Shown piece after piece: positions 26,151 to 40,500 of a stretch of 64,000 nucleotides of DNA. The position numbers and the translations under genes were made by a program. The stretch is from Balanoglossus misakiensis (lineage: Eukaryota; Hemichordata): contig CM082576.2 of the NCBI GenBank assembly GCA_040954595.2, positions 5,332,001-5,396,000 on the forward strand, given 5' to 3'. Within the stretch, counting starts at the first letter, position 1; each line of letters starts with the position of its first letter. Under the pieces are notes generated by a model that worked only from the letters and a program-made list of their open reading frames with translations, was not told the origin of the DNA and did not search any database.

Positions 26151-29100
26151 CTGCGGAATGGAGAGAGAGGGAGAGAGAAAGATATTGGCTTGAATATTTC
26201 GGATGGTGATCAAGCGTGTAAGGAAGAATCGGCCATCGCATAACAGCAACCGTCAAACCGACGAAGCGCAACCTGCTGTTGCGCAGACTTAGTGTCACTC
26301 TGTTTTGAGATAGAACAACCTTTCTCTCGACAAGATCAATGCTGCACGCCGACAACCCCTGCCACGCGCAAATGGGGAACATCCATCTTCGAATAACAGA
26401 TTTCCTGTATTTCAGACTGTGCTCGCATGTCTCTTCTAAATTGACGAACACTTTCCTCCCGCCGAGGCAGGCAGCGAACGAGTCTCTATAAGCGTATCCC
26501 CTCAATTAAAACCCCCTGCTCTTTTTTTGCGGGTCAGAAACATCCCCATTACCGAAGAACTCATCTTAGAGTGCCGATCAATCAATGGGCAGGAATAGCT
26601 GGTCAATTTCATAGCCTAGAGGCCTGGGTATAGCCTCTTCCCGCTCTCCCGTCAAGACACCCTTTGTGGCACACCGAACAATAAAGGAAGATTCCTCGAA
26701 CAAGTGACTCTCCGTACGCTAAACGAAGTGGGCGATTCCAATTACTGGAATGACATTTAACTGAACATCTCCGAAGGCGCATTTCGTGAGCGCCGAAGTA
26801 GTACCCCATCGTTACTTCTATCAAAATTATATCTAAATCTCTTTTGATTCCGGTTCATTAAAACAAATCAATTCTCAAACGACGTTATTTGGCCGACAAC
26901 GATGGCTTTAATGGCCCCCAAACAGAGTTAAACGTTTTGCTTTTCCGCCATTAGTTGTCTCTCTCATTACAGGTTGTTGAAAATAATTTCCTTCCCCGAC
27001 CTTGTGATTCAGTTCCCGTTTCGACGCAAACCCGATGACCGGTTATGATGTTATTTCAACATTGCAGTCTTTGACTCCTTACTTAAGCCCATATCCCCGT
27101 GTTCAAACTATCAACTCAAGCCTGGACGAGTCATTTTCGAGTCAAGACATACTTAAATGTCTTCCCGTACTTCAAAATTATGCGAAATTCACTACAATCT
27201 GATCGCATACTCTTATCGGTACACTTTTTAGCCATTATCACAAATTGAATAAACGTTAGGGCCCCAAAGTGTCACACGTAGGCTAACGCTGCCGATCACT
27301 TTCTTCTTTATGCATCTTATTATACACTGGTAACTTTCACTATTTAAAACGACCAAGATCGATCAAACTTTAATTAAACAGCAGACGATTTACATCGCAT
27401 GACACAATGATAAATGCAATCACTTGGATCGCTGTCACAGAGATTTTATCTCCTGTCGTTGATATTAATTCCAGCGTCTGCTTGTCGCATTGGAGAAAGA
27501 GTAATGGAAGACATCGTTAAAATGCGACTTTGTTTCTATAGTCGATATCAGAATTTCCCGCCGTCCCACTTTCTACACGGCGCGTATCGGTGATTTATCG
27601 CCAACCCGCGGAACAGCACACAGGCGGACGACGTAGAAATGCGGCGCGGATCACGCGTTGGCGAGTCATCAACCCGGCGAACCTCGTTCAAGGCTCGGTT
27701 AGAATTCCATACCGAGGTCCATGTACAAGGTATAGAACAATGAGTCCGCGTCTTAAATCAGCGATATATATCAACGATACTTGTGGTTTATGTCTTATCG
27801 TCTTCTACGCCATATTTTATTCGCGTATATCTGATCATCGACAACCGAGATTGTCTCTGAGACAACAAGTGTCAGACTCGCTTTCCTTATTTTCGCAAAG
27901 GCGTAATCTGCAGCGATTGTAAACGATTACATTTACAATTTACCTATCGCGCCAGCTACACTTGGACTTCCTACTTTATCCAACAGAGCAATGAGGCGGA
28001 AACTATTAAGGTTGGCATTAGCAATCATCTTGTTACTGTGCTCTTCAAATCCAGGAAATGGATTTTTTTTTCTTTCGACACTAATAGAAGAACACTGCGC
28101 AGACATGCGTCGTCCTCTGTGCGAGAAAGTGGCATCAAACACTCGAAAGTCACTGCATACATGTATAGAAATTTAATTTTATCCTGACTATACTTTAACA
28201 AAAGGCATTATATTTTCTTTTTAACGGTGCAGATTTCTGCCATTTTCAGTTCAAACGACATTTTTGTGCATTTTTGCGCGTTTCAGTTGGAAGCATGAGA
28301 TTAATAGCAAATAGACAATGATTCTGGAAAAAAACGCTTGGCTACGTCGGCATCTGCATTCACGGCTTAAGTTTAGACAAACACGACTGAAGAAGCGTTA
28401 GACATTTGCACAAACCTAAAAAATAATCACAGCATATACCTTCTTGAAGAGCTGCTTTATCACTTGTCAAATGCCGTTAACCTATGATGTATGCTCAACT
28501 GGAAAAATCTCAGTTCAACGTAATAAAAAAACTAACGAACGGCGAAAATGATTCAATCTGAACTCACCTTTGGAATATGTAAAGTAAATGCGTTGCCTTG
28601 TATAAAAGGTAGAGTGAAGACGGTAATGTCAGCCTTTGAAATGAATGGATAGTGTCGCAGGCAACAGGGAAATCAGAAGAGACGATGGTGTCCGAGCTGA
28701 AGCTTGATTTGAATGCTTGTAAAACACTTGCTTACACGGACTCCTTATATAGACGACTGGAAACCCTAGGTGGCGGGACAGTGACAAGCCCACGTTGCTA
28801 CACTGGAAATGGAATCAGTAGTCGGTCGCGTGAAAATCGATTATAAATCATTGTCTGGGGTTAACAAGTTGCTACGTATGAGCACTATCATCAAGCTATT
28901 GGGCGGCGGCTTTCTTGCATCATTGTCACCTCTAAAACTTCCCCCTTTTAGGAATTAATAGTGTATTAATGAAGACTTTTGTCCCTTTGCTGTTCGTCAA
29001 CAAGGGATGACGATCTTCCCCTTTTGGGAGCCGTTCCCTGGCGAGCCTCATTAGAATTTCAGACAGAGTCTGCAGCGACCAATCACATTGCACCGCCTCT

Positions 29101-31182
29101 CCAGGGCTACTCATTTGAATGGTGGTCGCCGCACCCATATATGGTATTACTACGCACCCACCTGAAACTCAAAATACAACGTGTTGCTCTCTAAAATAAC
29201 AAAAAGTTGAGTTGCACAGTAGTAAGATACTAACGAGGCATCCACTAGATCAAAAATGGTAATGTTGAACGTCTCCACCTTGCAGCTGTCGCTAACGATT
29301 TGGGATTTCTCTCCATTTTACTTATAAAAGTAACTATAAATGTATGAACTCCGTGTTTATTAAGTATCTTCCCAAGAAATCAATTGACTTTTCAGCTCAC
29401 TGTTATCTCCACAGAACATCGACATAGAAGCGCCTATCTATGCCGATGTTGCGTTTACTCTTCACACGCTGTTACCGATACACCTCAAGATGGCACGCTG
29501 GAGATCTCAAGTGCTACATATATCCGATGATATCCGGCCTCTGATCAACTGAGACGGTTGAATAAGTGTATCGTAAATCATCGTGGAACGGGGTGAAAGT
29601 GTCCTCTTCAATGCATGCATTCCTCTGATTCCATCACCATAAAAATAAATCATCACTCACAACTGAAAAATAATCGACTTAATAATTTGACTTGGAAACT
29701 TAGTGAATGAAGAAGGACACGTAAACAGTTTGCCAACCACCATCAACCTTGTTTTCATCGCTTGTGTTCGTCCGTCGGTGAGTGTTCGGTTGTACGTGTA
29801 GTGTATATCTATTGTCACCAGTTGTACCACACAAGGTGGAACAATTTAATGAAGAACGTTCAGAAATAAACTCTGTAAGAGTGATCACTCATCGAAAATG
29901 CCCCTTTCCCCGTATTTATCGGATAACAGACGTTCAGATGAAATGAAATCATATTTCACCCAAGTCATAAATGTCATATGGATTAATGACCTGGTTTACT
30001 GAAATGATCAGACAGTTGTCTACATGTTACATCTGCGACAATCAGCGCATTTTCATTGATCCAGAGGTTCTTGGCCGAGGAAGTTTTATTTTTTTACAGC
30101 TCTATTTGCAAGCTTAAGTTTTCATTAATTTTAGGTTGTCAACACAGAACGAGGAGTTCGATTTGAACCACATGGAAGACTCAGTTGTTTCGGAGATGTA
30201 CTTATCAATTCTATGTCTGAAGTCAAACTCTCCACCACTCGTCTCTGTACAAAAAACAACACCAGTCATGTGACGCGCACGACGTACAGAATTCGAGCAG
30301 CAGGCTTTGTGACGTACACTTGACACGGATAATCCAAGAAAACTTGTCATAAGTAGCTGCTTTAATCATGATCGTGAGGCAGCAACTGTGAAAGAGATCT
30401 AGTCATTCTATAGATGGACAACAATTTAGACAGCATATGCATTAGGGCTTAGGGTACCGCACACAAAATGTCGCGTGAACGTAAATTTCAACATTTGCAG
30501 ACACACGTGTTCGGAAAGAAAGGGGAGTCGGTGATTTTTTAAATAAATACACTGAGCTTTACCGCGGGTACCATAGAAATCTTTTACGCTATTCACCGAT
30601 TATTCAACGGTTGGAAGGCGAATGTGTCGATATGATGATGTCGTCATCAACCCTGATCCCCATGGTTACCACGGGAAGGTGTGGCTTTTTGGAGACAATG
30701 GAGGTACGCCACAGTGGATGCGCCAAAAGACGACTTCGTTACTGCACTGACTTGGCTGCCAGCCGCCGGAAGATCTTGCGGAGATCTTCGCTCGACACTC
30801 ACTGCATGTTCAATGAAGCATGTTATAAACTGTGAGGGTGACCGCACTGATACATAGGCATACGAAGTAAACTACAAGTGTGCTTATTGTCGCAAAAAAC
30901 AACCTAAAGCATATGCTTATTTCAGAGATTGTAATAAGCAGTTGTCGAATTCAGCTCAATGATTTATTAACAAAAACGATTCACGAACGTAAACCCAATT
31001 CGATTAACATCAGATTACCTCGTATCAACGCCCAGCATTAAGTCATGAAACTCGTAATAGACTTACAGTTGTTTAAAATGAGCTGCTTGTGAGTAAATCA
31101 CGAGTTTTAAAATTACGTTCTTTGAAATAATTATATTTGCCTTCGTGTTTTTTTTATATTTATTTTTAATCTCAACAATATC

Positions 31183-31276
31183 GTCTTTTTTGCATTTTCC
31201 TCATTATTGTCTCAAGTCTAACTAAAATCTTCTTTTTTGTATTTTCCTCATTATTGTCTCAAGTCTAACTAAAATC
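31183..31276 (+). repeat. 47-bp tandem duplication
   Basis: Two adjacent 47-base copies (31183-31229 and 31230-31276), each ending AAGTCTAACTAAAATC, differ at only two positions. The low divergence implies a recent duplication. Confidence 0.95.
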
Positions 31277-33145
31277 GTATTAAAGAGTGCCTTAGGAAGT
31301 GTAGGGCATTTACGTTAAATTGTTCTCGGCAATTTCTTTAACGAGAAGTATATTGAACCCTAGGAGACTTAATTACATCACTGTGGATGAAAAATGTAGG
31401 AAGGTGTGTATCACGCGTTTAAATCCCTCTAGACATTTGAACTGTATATAATTATCGTTACATGCAAACATACCCTGAGCACAAAATGCAAATGATATAG
31501 AGACATGCACAGATCATTGAAATAGCTGACATTCTGAATAGACAAAAGAGTCGATCTCTCGTCAACACAGGCAGTTTACAAAAATATATCTTTTGATGTG
31601 AGTGTAAACTAAACACTACAAATTCCTGGTATTCAGTAAATGGGGATTTCAGTCATTATCAAGATAGTGATATTATTTTGACGCGATTTTTGAGTCATCC
31701 ACGATCTTAATTTGTGGGAACACCGACCATTAGTGGACACAAATAAATTTACGTCTTTGTAAAGTGAAAAAAAATAATGTTTGATTTTATTGGGCCATTC
31801 GTATAGCTTAAAATACGTAAACTAGACTAAATCAAATTACTTCGATTATGTTAAACAGCGATGACATAGAAGATCCGGGATTGAAACTGATATTTTGCCA
31901 CTTTTCCTGTGTGGAATATACGAGAATAAAACGTGGGGTTTTTCCTCTTTCTTGACGAACCCGTGTTGAAATTCACTAGCCTTAAGCGCATCGTTGAAAC
32001 GAATGTCGACTCAGTCATCTTGCATAGTCCTTGCGGTTAATGACAGTATGGTAATGTCCGGATATTTTTTTCTGCGAGAGCACTGTGATAAAAGCAGGGT
32101 TTCGGCTGAATATGCGTCAATTCAAGGCAATTGTGGGGAACCCCGGACCACTTGTCGATGAGCCTTGGCATTATTCTGACTAGTGAAGATGTGATTATTT
32201 TTAAAACCGAAATAAGACAGTGACACCTTGAAAAGAACTACTGAGCCAAAGTACTGTCATGAGTTTCCTGGTCAAACTGTAATGCTCTTAGAGTGTTGCC
32301 TAATGATCTTCCCAATTTACGCTCACGTAATTCTTACTTAATATGTAAGCCACGATGACCGTCTAGATAACAAACGGTGTATGGTTTAACCAACCGTGAG
32401 ACTTGCGTGAAATTATTTTCCGCTCGGAGCAAGTTGAGTGCTTTAAGAAACAGATGTCACTACTTGGAGATGACAGTCGCTGGCAAATTCAATCCCTTTC
32501 AATGAATCGCCGAGGGTCAGAGATCGGGTGCCCAGTCTCCAGGAAGTGCGTGCCGCTGTCGATTTTCGTCAATCCAGTCTGAATCTCTTACAACCCCAAA
32601 ACAGAGTGGCATGTGCTCGAGCAACCGACCCAAGTTCGATCATTTGTCAAACCGAATGCTCCTGCCAAATATGCAAATTTCCACTAACATGGCTCCGCGT
32701 GTGCTGCAGCCGTGATCCCCTGTAGCGCGGTGTCAGCTAACCGCCTTCATTTGCCGAAAAGGAACCCTGAGCTGGTTTTCCTAAACAACCTTTGCTACGT
32801 GCCCAGACAATAGCTTAACCTGGAAACCGGCGGAGACTGTGCGGTTGAAACTACAAGCAGACTCATTTACAGAGATTACTTTCATACAGAATGTGCGTTA
32901 TCAAACTTTGGAATACGTGCTCCAGAATTCACGGCACGAACGGCTCTTGTCTAAACCCAGCAGGCCCTTCCAGCATTTGATCTTTTACGAAAAATGGGAA
33001 TGGGAAGTTGCTTTGGGATATCATCCATGGATTATCGAATAGGTAATGCGGGAAATGATGCTGAAATCTTTATTCCATGAATAAATGACCATATGTGTTG
33101 CACATATTATATATCGTTCCAAACGTATATAGATAAACACAACAA

Positions 33146-33147
<2 letters not shown>

Positions 33148-33223
<76 letters not shown>

Positions 33224-33246
33224 ATATCTATCTATCTATCTATCTA
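33148..33246. repeat. (CTAT)n microsatellite
   Basis: About 24 tetranucleotide units with one interruption (tatata near 33222). Confidence 0.95.
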
Positions 33247-36200
33247 TAAGAATCTACATCCATCTTGCTAATGTTCATTTCAGTAGATGGTTTACTCAAT
33301 CTATTTACCTATCTGGAGAACCCGCTAACATTGTGCAAGTGCTTGGATCATCATGTTCGTTGTATTAACTTCTCAACGAGCCGATGAGATATTCGAAGGT
33401 CGTCGATGAACGTCGATGCCAAGCCGTACAAGATCGCGTCTCTGTTTAATGTAATGACGAGAGTAGATTGTGATGTCAGCGTTTCACAGGTTATTGAAGG
33501 GCGTTGCTATACAACCTTCCGATTGAAATGTCTGATCAGTTGTTGAGTATCTGAAATGTTTCCGAGAGGAGCTTGAGTTTTAAGACTCACAAGGTGTACA
33601 AACACATTGTCGTCTCATTCTTCTCGTAAAGTGCTGATTTACTCGCAAAGTTTCACAATTCTATGACCTGCGCCAGAAGACATTATTCTATCACTGAAAA
33701 GAAATTCAAGTTTTCCAAACTGTCTTAGTTATTGATCTGTATTGGCATATTTTTATTTTTTTAAATATTCCAATGTTCATCATGTAAAATAAAATTCAAA
33801 TACAGGTAGAAATACTGGGCTTTGCATGTGTGCGCCTTTCGTGTGAGGCTCACGATTAAATTTGTTACAGTGTGTACTCGTTATAACTATTTCAATCAAA
33901 CACTGTCTCACCGGCCCAATTTGGCAGCCCGTGCGCTGAAGGCCAAGGAGTAATGGTTGTTTTGAAAAGGGTTAGGTTTTCCTATTACCCCGACGGACCT
34001 GACAGCAAGAGAGGAATGTCAACACATCTGATTTCGAACATATACAAGGATTGCTAAATTGTACACTGGGCACTGGAAGTGAAGCGCATTGCCTATAGAA
34101 AGAGCATCTCCTGACTGCGCCAACGTAGCGTGAATAATTCACCCACCCCGCCGAACCATCTGCGTTCTCCTTACCGTCGCGTGTATTCGCACTATTGCTG
34201 AACTGTTTTTGTTCATTTCCAAGAATATCATCCAATGACATTTACACCATGAAACTTGCATCACATAGCTTCACGATTTTGACAAATATGTATGGTGGGT
34301 AGACTACATTTATGAGTGGGAATGATACAAAAATGAGGCGATGTGCAGAAACTCTTGACACTGTGCTGTCCACTGCGTTAATTTAAAACAATGGCTAGTG
34401 CTTTACATGTTTCTAAAAAGTGTCCAATATGACTAAAAGTGTTAAAATACTCCATAGTAATATTTAGGTCTCCATCAATCATTTACACATTTGACAGATC
34501 TGTTTATATTAATTGTGTCGTGTTACAGAAACAACGTTCTCTTCTGGGGGAATCAGTATATGAACTTTTCCATTTCGGATTTCTATATTATGCAAAAAAA
34601 ATGTTGATATTGAATCATGACAGAGCCGTACCGAGAAAAAAATGTTTATAAATGTCATCGTTGTAACAACGGACCGAAAAGGAGCAATACTCCTTGACAG
34701 CTCCTTCACGTCGGGGGAGAATATTGCAGAAGCTTGTTCTCTATCCATGCGGCGAGGCTGCAGGGATTTGACTCATTTCCTGCGGAACTTCATTCATCTT
34801 TGAAATGATCAATGTTTGGTAACTAAGCCACCCTTGACCCTTGCGACCAGTTTTGGCTAGATACATGTCGGTATTTGTGCTGCAGATTTAAAGACAAAAA
34901 CAGCGCGTTTGGTGACTTTCTTGTGCATTAAGGGAAGACTTGAAAGTAAAGCCCTGAAGGAGTTCTAATATTCGTTTCACAAATTAGAAAAGATCTTACA
35001 TAACACCTTCAAAGTCAAAATCTACGAAAAGTGATATTCGCTGCACTCGCCAAACCCAGAGTGATTTCTGTTTCAATAATTTACCAAAGCTATTCAAATC
35101 CAGCAAAATCACCATTTGCGAAAATCCCCTGTCCCAATGGCACATTAAAAATTAAAACAAGGAAAGTTGAAGTATTGTCGTACAGGTAACCATAGGAACG
35201 GCTAATTAACATCAAGAGATAATAGCGATCCTTCAAATTATACTATCATTCCGGGGTATGTGTCGCCCGGAGAATGAAGCCTATTGTTGAATAATACAGT
35301 TCGCTGAAAGTGCATATATAGATAAGTTAATTGACAGGGGCTATTTTAGAATTGTCATGTATGCAGACGATCAGAATTGTCTTTTGGGCTTCTCGCTAAC
35401 GCTATGCATATATATTAAATCGACGGTGGAGGGTATAACATGGCGGTAGGAAAATTAACCAACGGAATCTCCCCTTGATTCGATTGGAATGTTCCAAAGT
35501 TTTCAATCCTTGCTACTAAGATGCAGACGAGGCAAATGTTCCCATATTTCATACGATGACGGATCATGAAGAACCAGGGTCAATATGCTCTTATTCTCGA
35601 TAAATAATTTTGATTACGCAATCGAACTACAAAACTAATCGTCTGACGTCTCATTGCAATTGAATGATTGCTGAATTACATAGGTGTTGATTAAACACGC
35701 AACTATTTCGAAGTGTACCTTATGCATAATAGAAAAGAGGTGTTATAACAGCTCTTACAAATCTCAGTCCGCTTTTCCCGCTTGTTGGGCAGGCAGAGGA
35801 GGAAATAGGTTCATATCACAGCCTGTACTACATGGCAACAACGAACAGCAATGACGTCATCACTCTCCCTATTCATCGATTAAAGCGCGCCTCAAAAGCG
35901 GCAGTGTATGCGACACAGATGACGAAATCAGCTGCTAGTAATCTCACTTCCCAGACATCATTTTATCAAGCATATAATAACAGAAGTTCTTAACTATTTT
36001 AAATTGTGCAATTGAACTCACAAATATAACAATAGGTGTGTCGAAATTGATGTTATAGGTTATCTTACAAAAAAATGGTTATCAAAATTTGTGATCTTGC
36101 ACAGTACTTCACTGGCCCTGTTGTTACTTCCTCACATTCAGACTGAATAATATTTTAGGTTTCTGCCCGGGATCTATACTGACGGTTGATATGTATGCAT

Positions 36201-36798
36201 CGTGAAGCACTTAAGTCCATCTTCATGTTTTTCCTCGAGGTGATGGTTACTTGACCGACATGCATTATTCCTTGCTATCATTACGTGCCTAATTCCAAAC
36301 TCCGTAATAGAGAAAAAAAACTCTGCAATCAATCAACTGATTCCGAGTCAAATAAAGCTTTTGGGCAGACATCTGCTTCATATGCATGAGTGGGTCTTCG
36401 TTGAACTACAACTAGAAAATGGCATGACGCGAGACGTTTACTAGTACAAGGTTGGATTTCACGAATGATACATTTACATATAGCAAACCATGAACCGTGT
36501 AAAAATTATTATCATTATGTTGCCCGGTGCACAAAATTGAGAAAATCCAACGATAACAAAATAATCAATGATCTGAGATAGCATACTGATTTGATCGACC
36601 AAGGGCAAGGTTAGGGGGAAGCTAAAACAGACTTAAAGAGATCTACTGAAAAATGAGATACAAATTGACATCACTAAACGTAATGGATTGTCTTTGATGA
36701 TGCGACAAGTGAATCGATTTTCTAACCCCAACCGTGAGAGAGCGAAAAATAAGCTGATTGATTGAAATTCTCGTAAGGGGATCTTTTCAGAGGTAATC

Positions 36799-36812
36799 GG
36801 GGGGGGGGGGGG
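36799..36812. repeat. poly(G) run
   Basis: Fourteen consecutive G bases, flanked by ordinary sequence. Confidence 0.9.
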
Positions 36813-37260
36813 TGTTTTGGAATAGTACGTAGATTCTGTGGTGTCGCATAATAGCATGTTAATAGCATAACTTGAGAGACAGAAAACAGTATGCAACTGA
36901 AAGACAACTAAACGGACAAGCTGATACACGTGACAACAGATAATGATTGGTGTGTTTTAAAACAGCCAAGTCAACCAGTTACTGTATTTTCTACAACAAC
37001 TACCTTCCAACAAAGTCATCATACTTTGGACTCTTCGCTATCATTGTCGTAAATCATACTGTTTTATATAGTCAGCATTGATTTACATTTTGAAATAAAA
37101 AATACTTCATTGTAGTGATAAAACAAGTAGACTGTGAAACTAGTTCTAGGCGAAGACTCGGCCAATAACTACTAAATCCATACATTTGGCGCCGTATTCA
37201 AAGAAACAAATTTGCAAGAGAAACAGTACCATGTCTGTTAGGGCAACTCAGAACTTGGAA

Positions 37261-37545
<285 letters not shown>

Positions 37546-40500
37546 GCAGTCGCTAAGACCTCTTAAACTTGTACACATTTTCAATGCCAGATTTTGAATA
37601 AAAATGATTCACTACTTCGACTACTACATGTCCTTTTTCACAAAAACATATTGGAAAATATAGGATTTGCAAGACAACAGTTTGGAATATAATGTTTTCC
37701 CCTGTGAGTCTTGTATTTTCAATTGATGTATGGCTTGCGTGATATGAAGTCGTTTCTCCTTTTCAAGGCCTGTTTATGAGACACGCACGATGAACATTTT
37801 CCTTGAAATGTAGGAATTATGGTTTCCATTTGAGTGCACTCTATACACGACGTCTGCAATAAATGGGTATTTATTGCACGAAAACCTCACAGTCTTTCCT
37901 GGCTTCGTGAAAGAGCCACGTTTTACTTTTTTTTAAATGCTGACTTTTAAGAGGAAATCAAGCTAACAGCGAGATTAATGGGCAGATGGATGACTGGATT
38001 AATGGAATGGGGGAAGAGATAGAGAGAGAGGGGGGAGGAAGGAATGGACGGATACCAGTGTGTGTGTGTGAGTAAGCATGTCTGTATCCATGCGCATCTT
38101 TGCACAGAATCGCCCATCATTGCCGGCGTTTAACAGATGCACTTTAATTGTTCTCGTGTGGGAAGTGGTGCTTTCATGCTGCTGACATAGATCTGACGAC
38201 TGACTGGTGGCTCGACAGACAGAGTCTCTCTTATAGCCCCGAGGCATTGTTAAATGCGCTCTCTCAATCTATTTCATACGGCAAGCCAGTCTTCGTTCGT
38301 GTAAACATTCCCTCTTGTCGGAGTATGTACTTCAGGAAATGGTCTCCCATGGCCGTTTGATTCGAGTTTCCGAAGGCATGAAAACAACGGATGAGTAATC
38401 GATGATGGTTACGCTGACGCTCACGGATAATCGCCAGAACTCAACAAGGCGAACTAAGATGGGGCAGATTTTGCACAAAATGACCAGGAAACCTATTACA
38501 AATATAGACCACTTTACCATAAGATACTAGTTGTAGATATGTTGCCATGTATGTCCTCTACTGACTTCAAAAACGATGCCGTGGTCTATTCTGTTTTGTT
38601 CATTACGTTTAGGGGCATTGCTCCTTCAGAAAATCCAAAGCAAGACACATTATTAAAACAACAAAGCAAACTATGGAAATATTCGCTGCCTCATCTCTCA
38701 TTAATATGTATGTTTGATTTCACGCATGATTTCATACACTCGGGATCTCGATATAAATTCTAAGATTTTGTGACACCGTACAAACAACGCATCTCTGTTG
38801 CGAATTAAAAACGACAAACTGTTTTGTCAATTAAGAGAGAGGATATTACATGCAAAATGTATGAACTTCACGGAGCTTGAATGCAATGTTGCGCACGCGC
38901 TCTCTCCAAAGACACGTCATGGCACTGGTCATATAGCCAGAGGTGTCATCATTGATAGCATTAAACATTTATCCATTGAAGTTCATTGACTGGTCTCTCA
39001 AGAAAGGGAAACCACAAGTCTATACTGTCCACACTGTGATTCAAAAGTTTCATATATTCCTAAGTTCCACCTCTGACGTCATTCCTTGTATGAAGGTAAC
39101 TGAATATCATACAACTGGTGTCATTATATAATTCCTCCCATAAGTGAGGAAAGCGAATCAATCATTGATGTATTCTCCTCCATAATAATAAGAGGGATTG
39201 GGGTTGATTATTAACGATGCATGTCTTTATCATGAACAATGCCAATTTATTCATGACTACTCGAGGGGGAAATTTCCCTTTAGAATTGAGGATACCTTTT
39301 AGCTTTTGTCCTTCCGACAGCGACATTGGTGATCTATTATTCGCGGTGTTTATGGTATGAATTAAGACGGGCTCCGTTTCTCTTATTGAAATGAAAAGTT
39401 GAAAAGTTAGCGTTTAAGAGTTTAAAAGGTCATCAAGTAGGGAACGACATTCACCTTGACCATGAGTGTCAATCAATAGCAGCAGGAGCTGAAATACTGT
39501 ATCTGCGCAGATCTGTCTTCTGACGCAGTCAATTACGGCAGTCAATTACAGCCAACCGAGTTAATTACAATTTTAAGACTCGAAGGAAGTGATGCATCGG
39601 TGAGGCGTTAAGACCAGGCGGGAGCGTCCAATCTGAAGCATCTCAGACCCCGTCGCGTTACGTAAAATATTCAATCCCGGGCGGGAACCTTCGTGACGTG
39701 CCGGGGAACGTGTCGTGACACCAGGAAACTAGCGATAGCTAAACTAATTGGGTTCCCGAACGTGACGTCGATTAGCTGTGTGGGTACACATCAAAGCGTT
39801 GCACATAAAGGCGAGGAAATTAGATTTTTGCAGTCAAGGTGTGGACTGTACGTAAATAAGACTCGCGCTGCGCGTGTGTTTTCGTGTTATACTCGTTCTT
39901 GTTTTTCTCTCTCTTGACGGTAATCACGCAATACGTCGATGCAAATGATACTTAAGCTGGCAAAGTCACTCTTGCCCCGGTCTGCAATGCTCAACAATCC
40001 CCCTTTACCGCAGAAACCTTCCATCTTCACACTCACCTACTGAACTCCACGCTACCTCCCACGGATCCACTCCGGGAGTGCCGCGAAAGTGTCGATACAT
40101 TTTACCCAGCTCCGTGTCAAAATCACGAATTTCATTTTAGAGGTCGAGCGAGAAAAGTCAAATTGCATTATTAATGCTAAACTTGCTGCGTGAGCATTTT
40201 GATAAATCTACATTCAGACCCGACATTCTGCAAGATTCCTTCTCACAAATCACAGTTTAAATATACTATCCATATCATATCTTATGCCCCCTCGCGAAGT
40301 ATTTCTAATTCTATGTTCTGCAAATTGTTCTACAGTCTAGTTTTCCCTGTATTAAAAGAAGCGCGGTCCCGATGGTCCAATTCCAAGTTGATTTCAATAC
40401 CATGTATCTGATAGAATTCGGCCATTTTCAAGAAAGCAAGAATTCCAGGGCGTGTACATATTCGACTTCTCCGTAAATGACCCGTACAGGAAGACTTCAA

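Noticed and set aside
25954-26505. A 183-codon open frame on the minus strand
   Set aside because: It overlaps the first peptide precursor in another frame and runs through the pyrimidine tract and acceptor; no family features.
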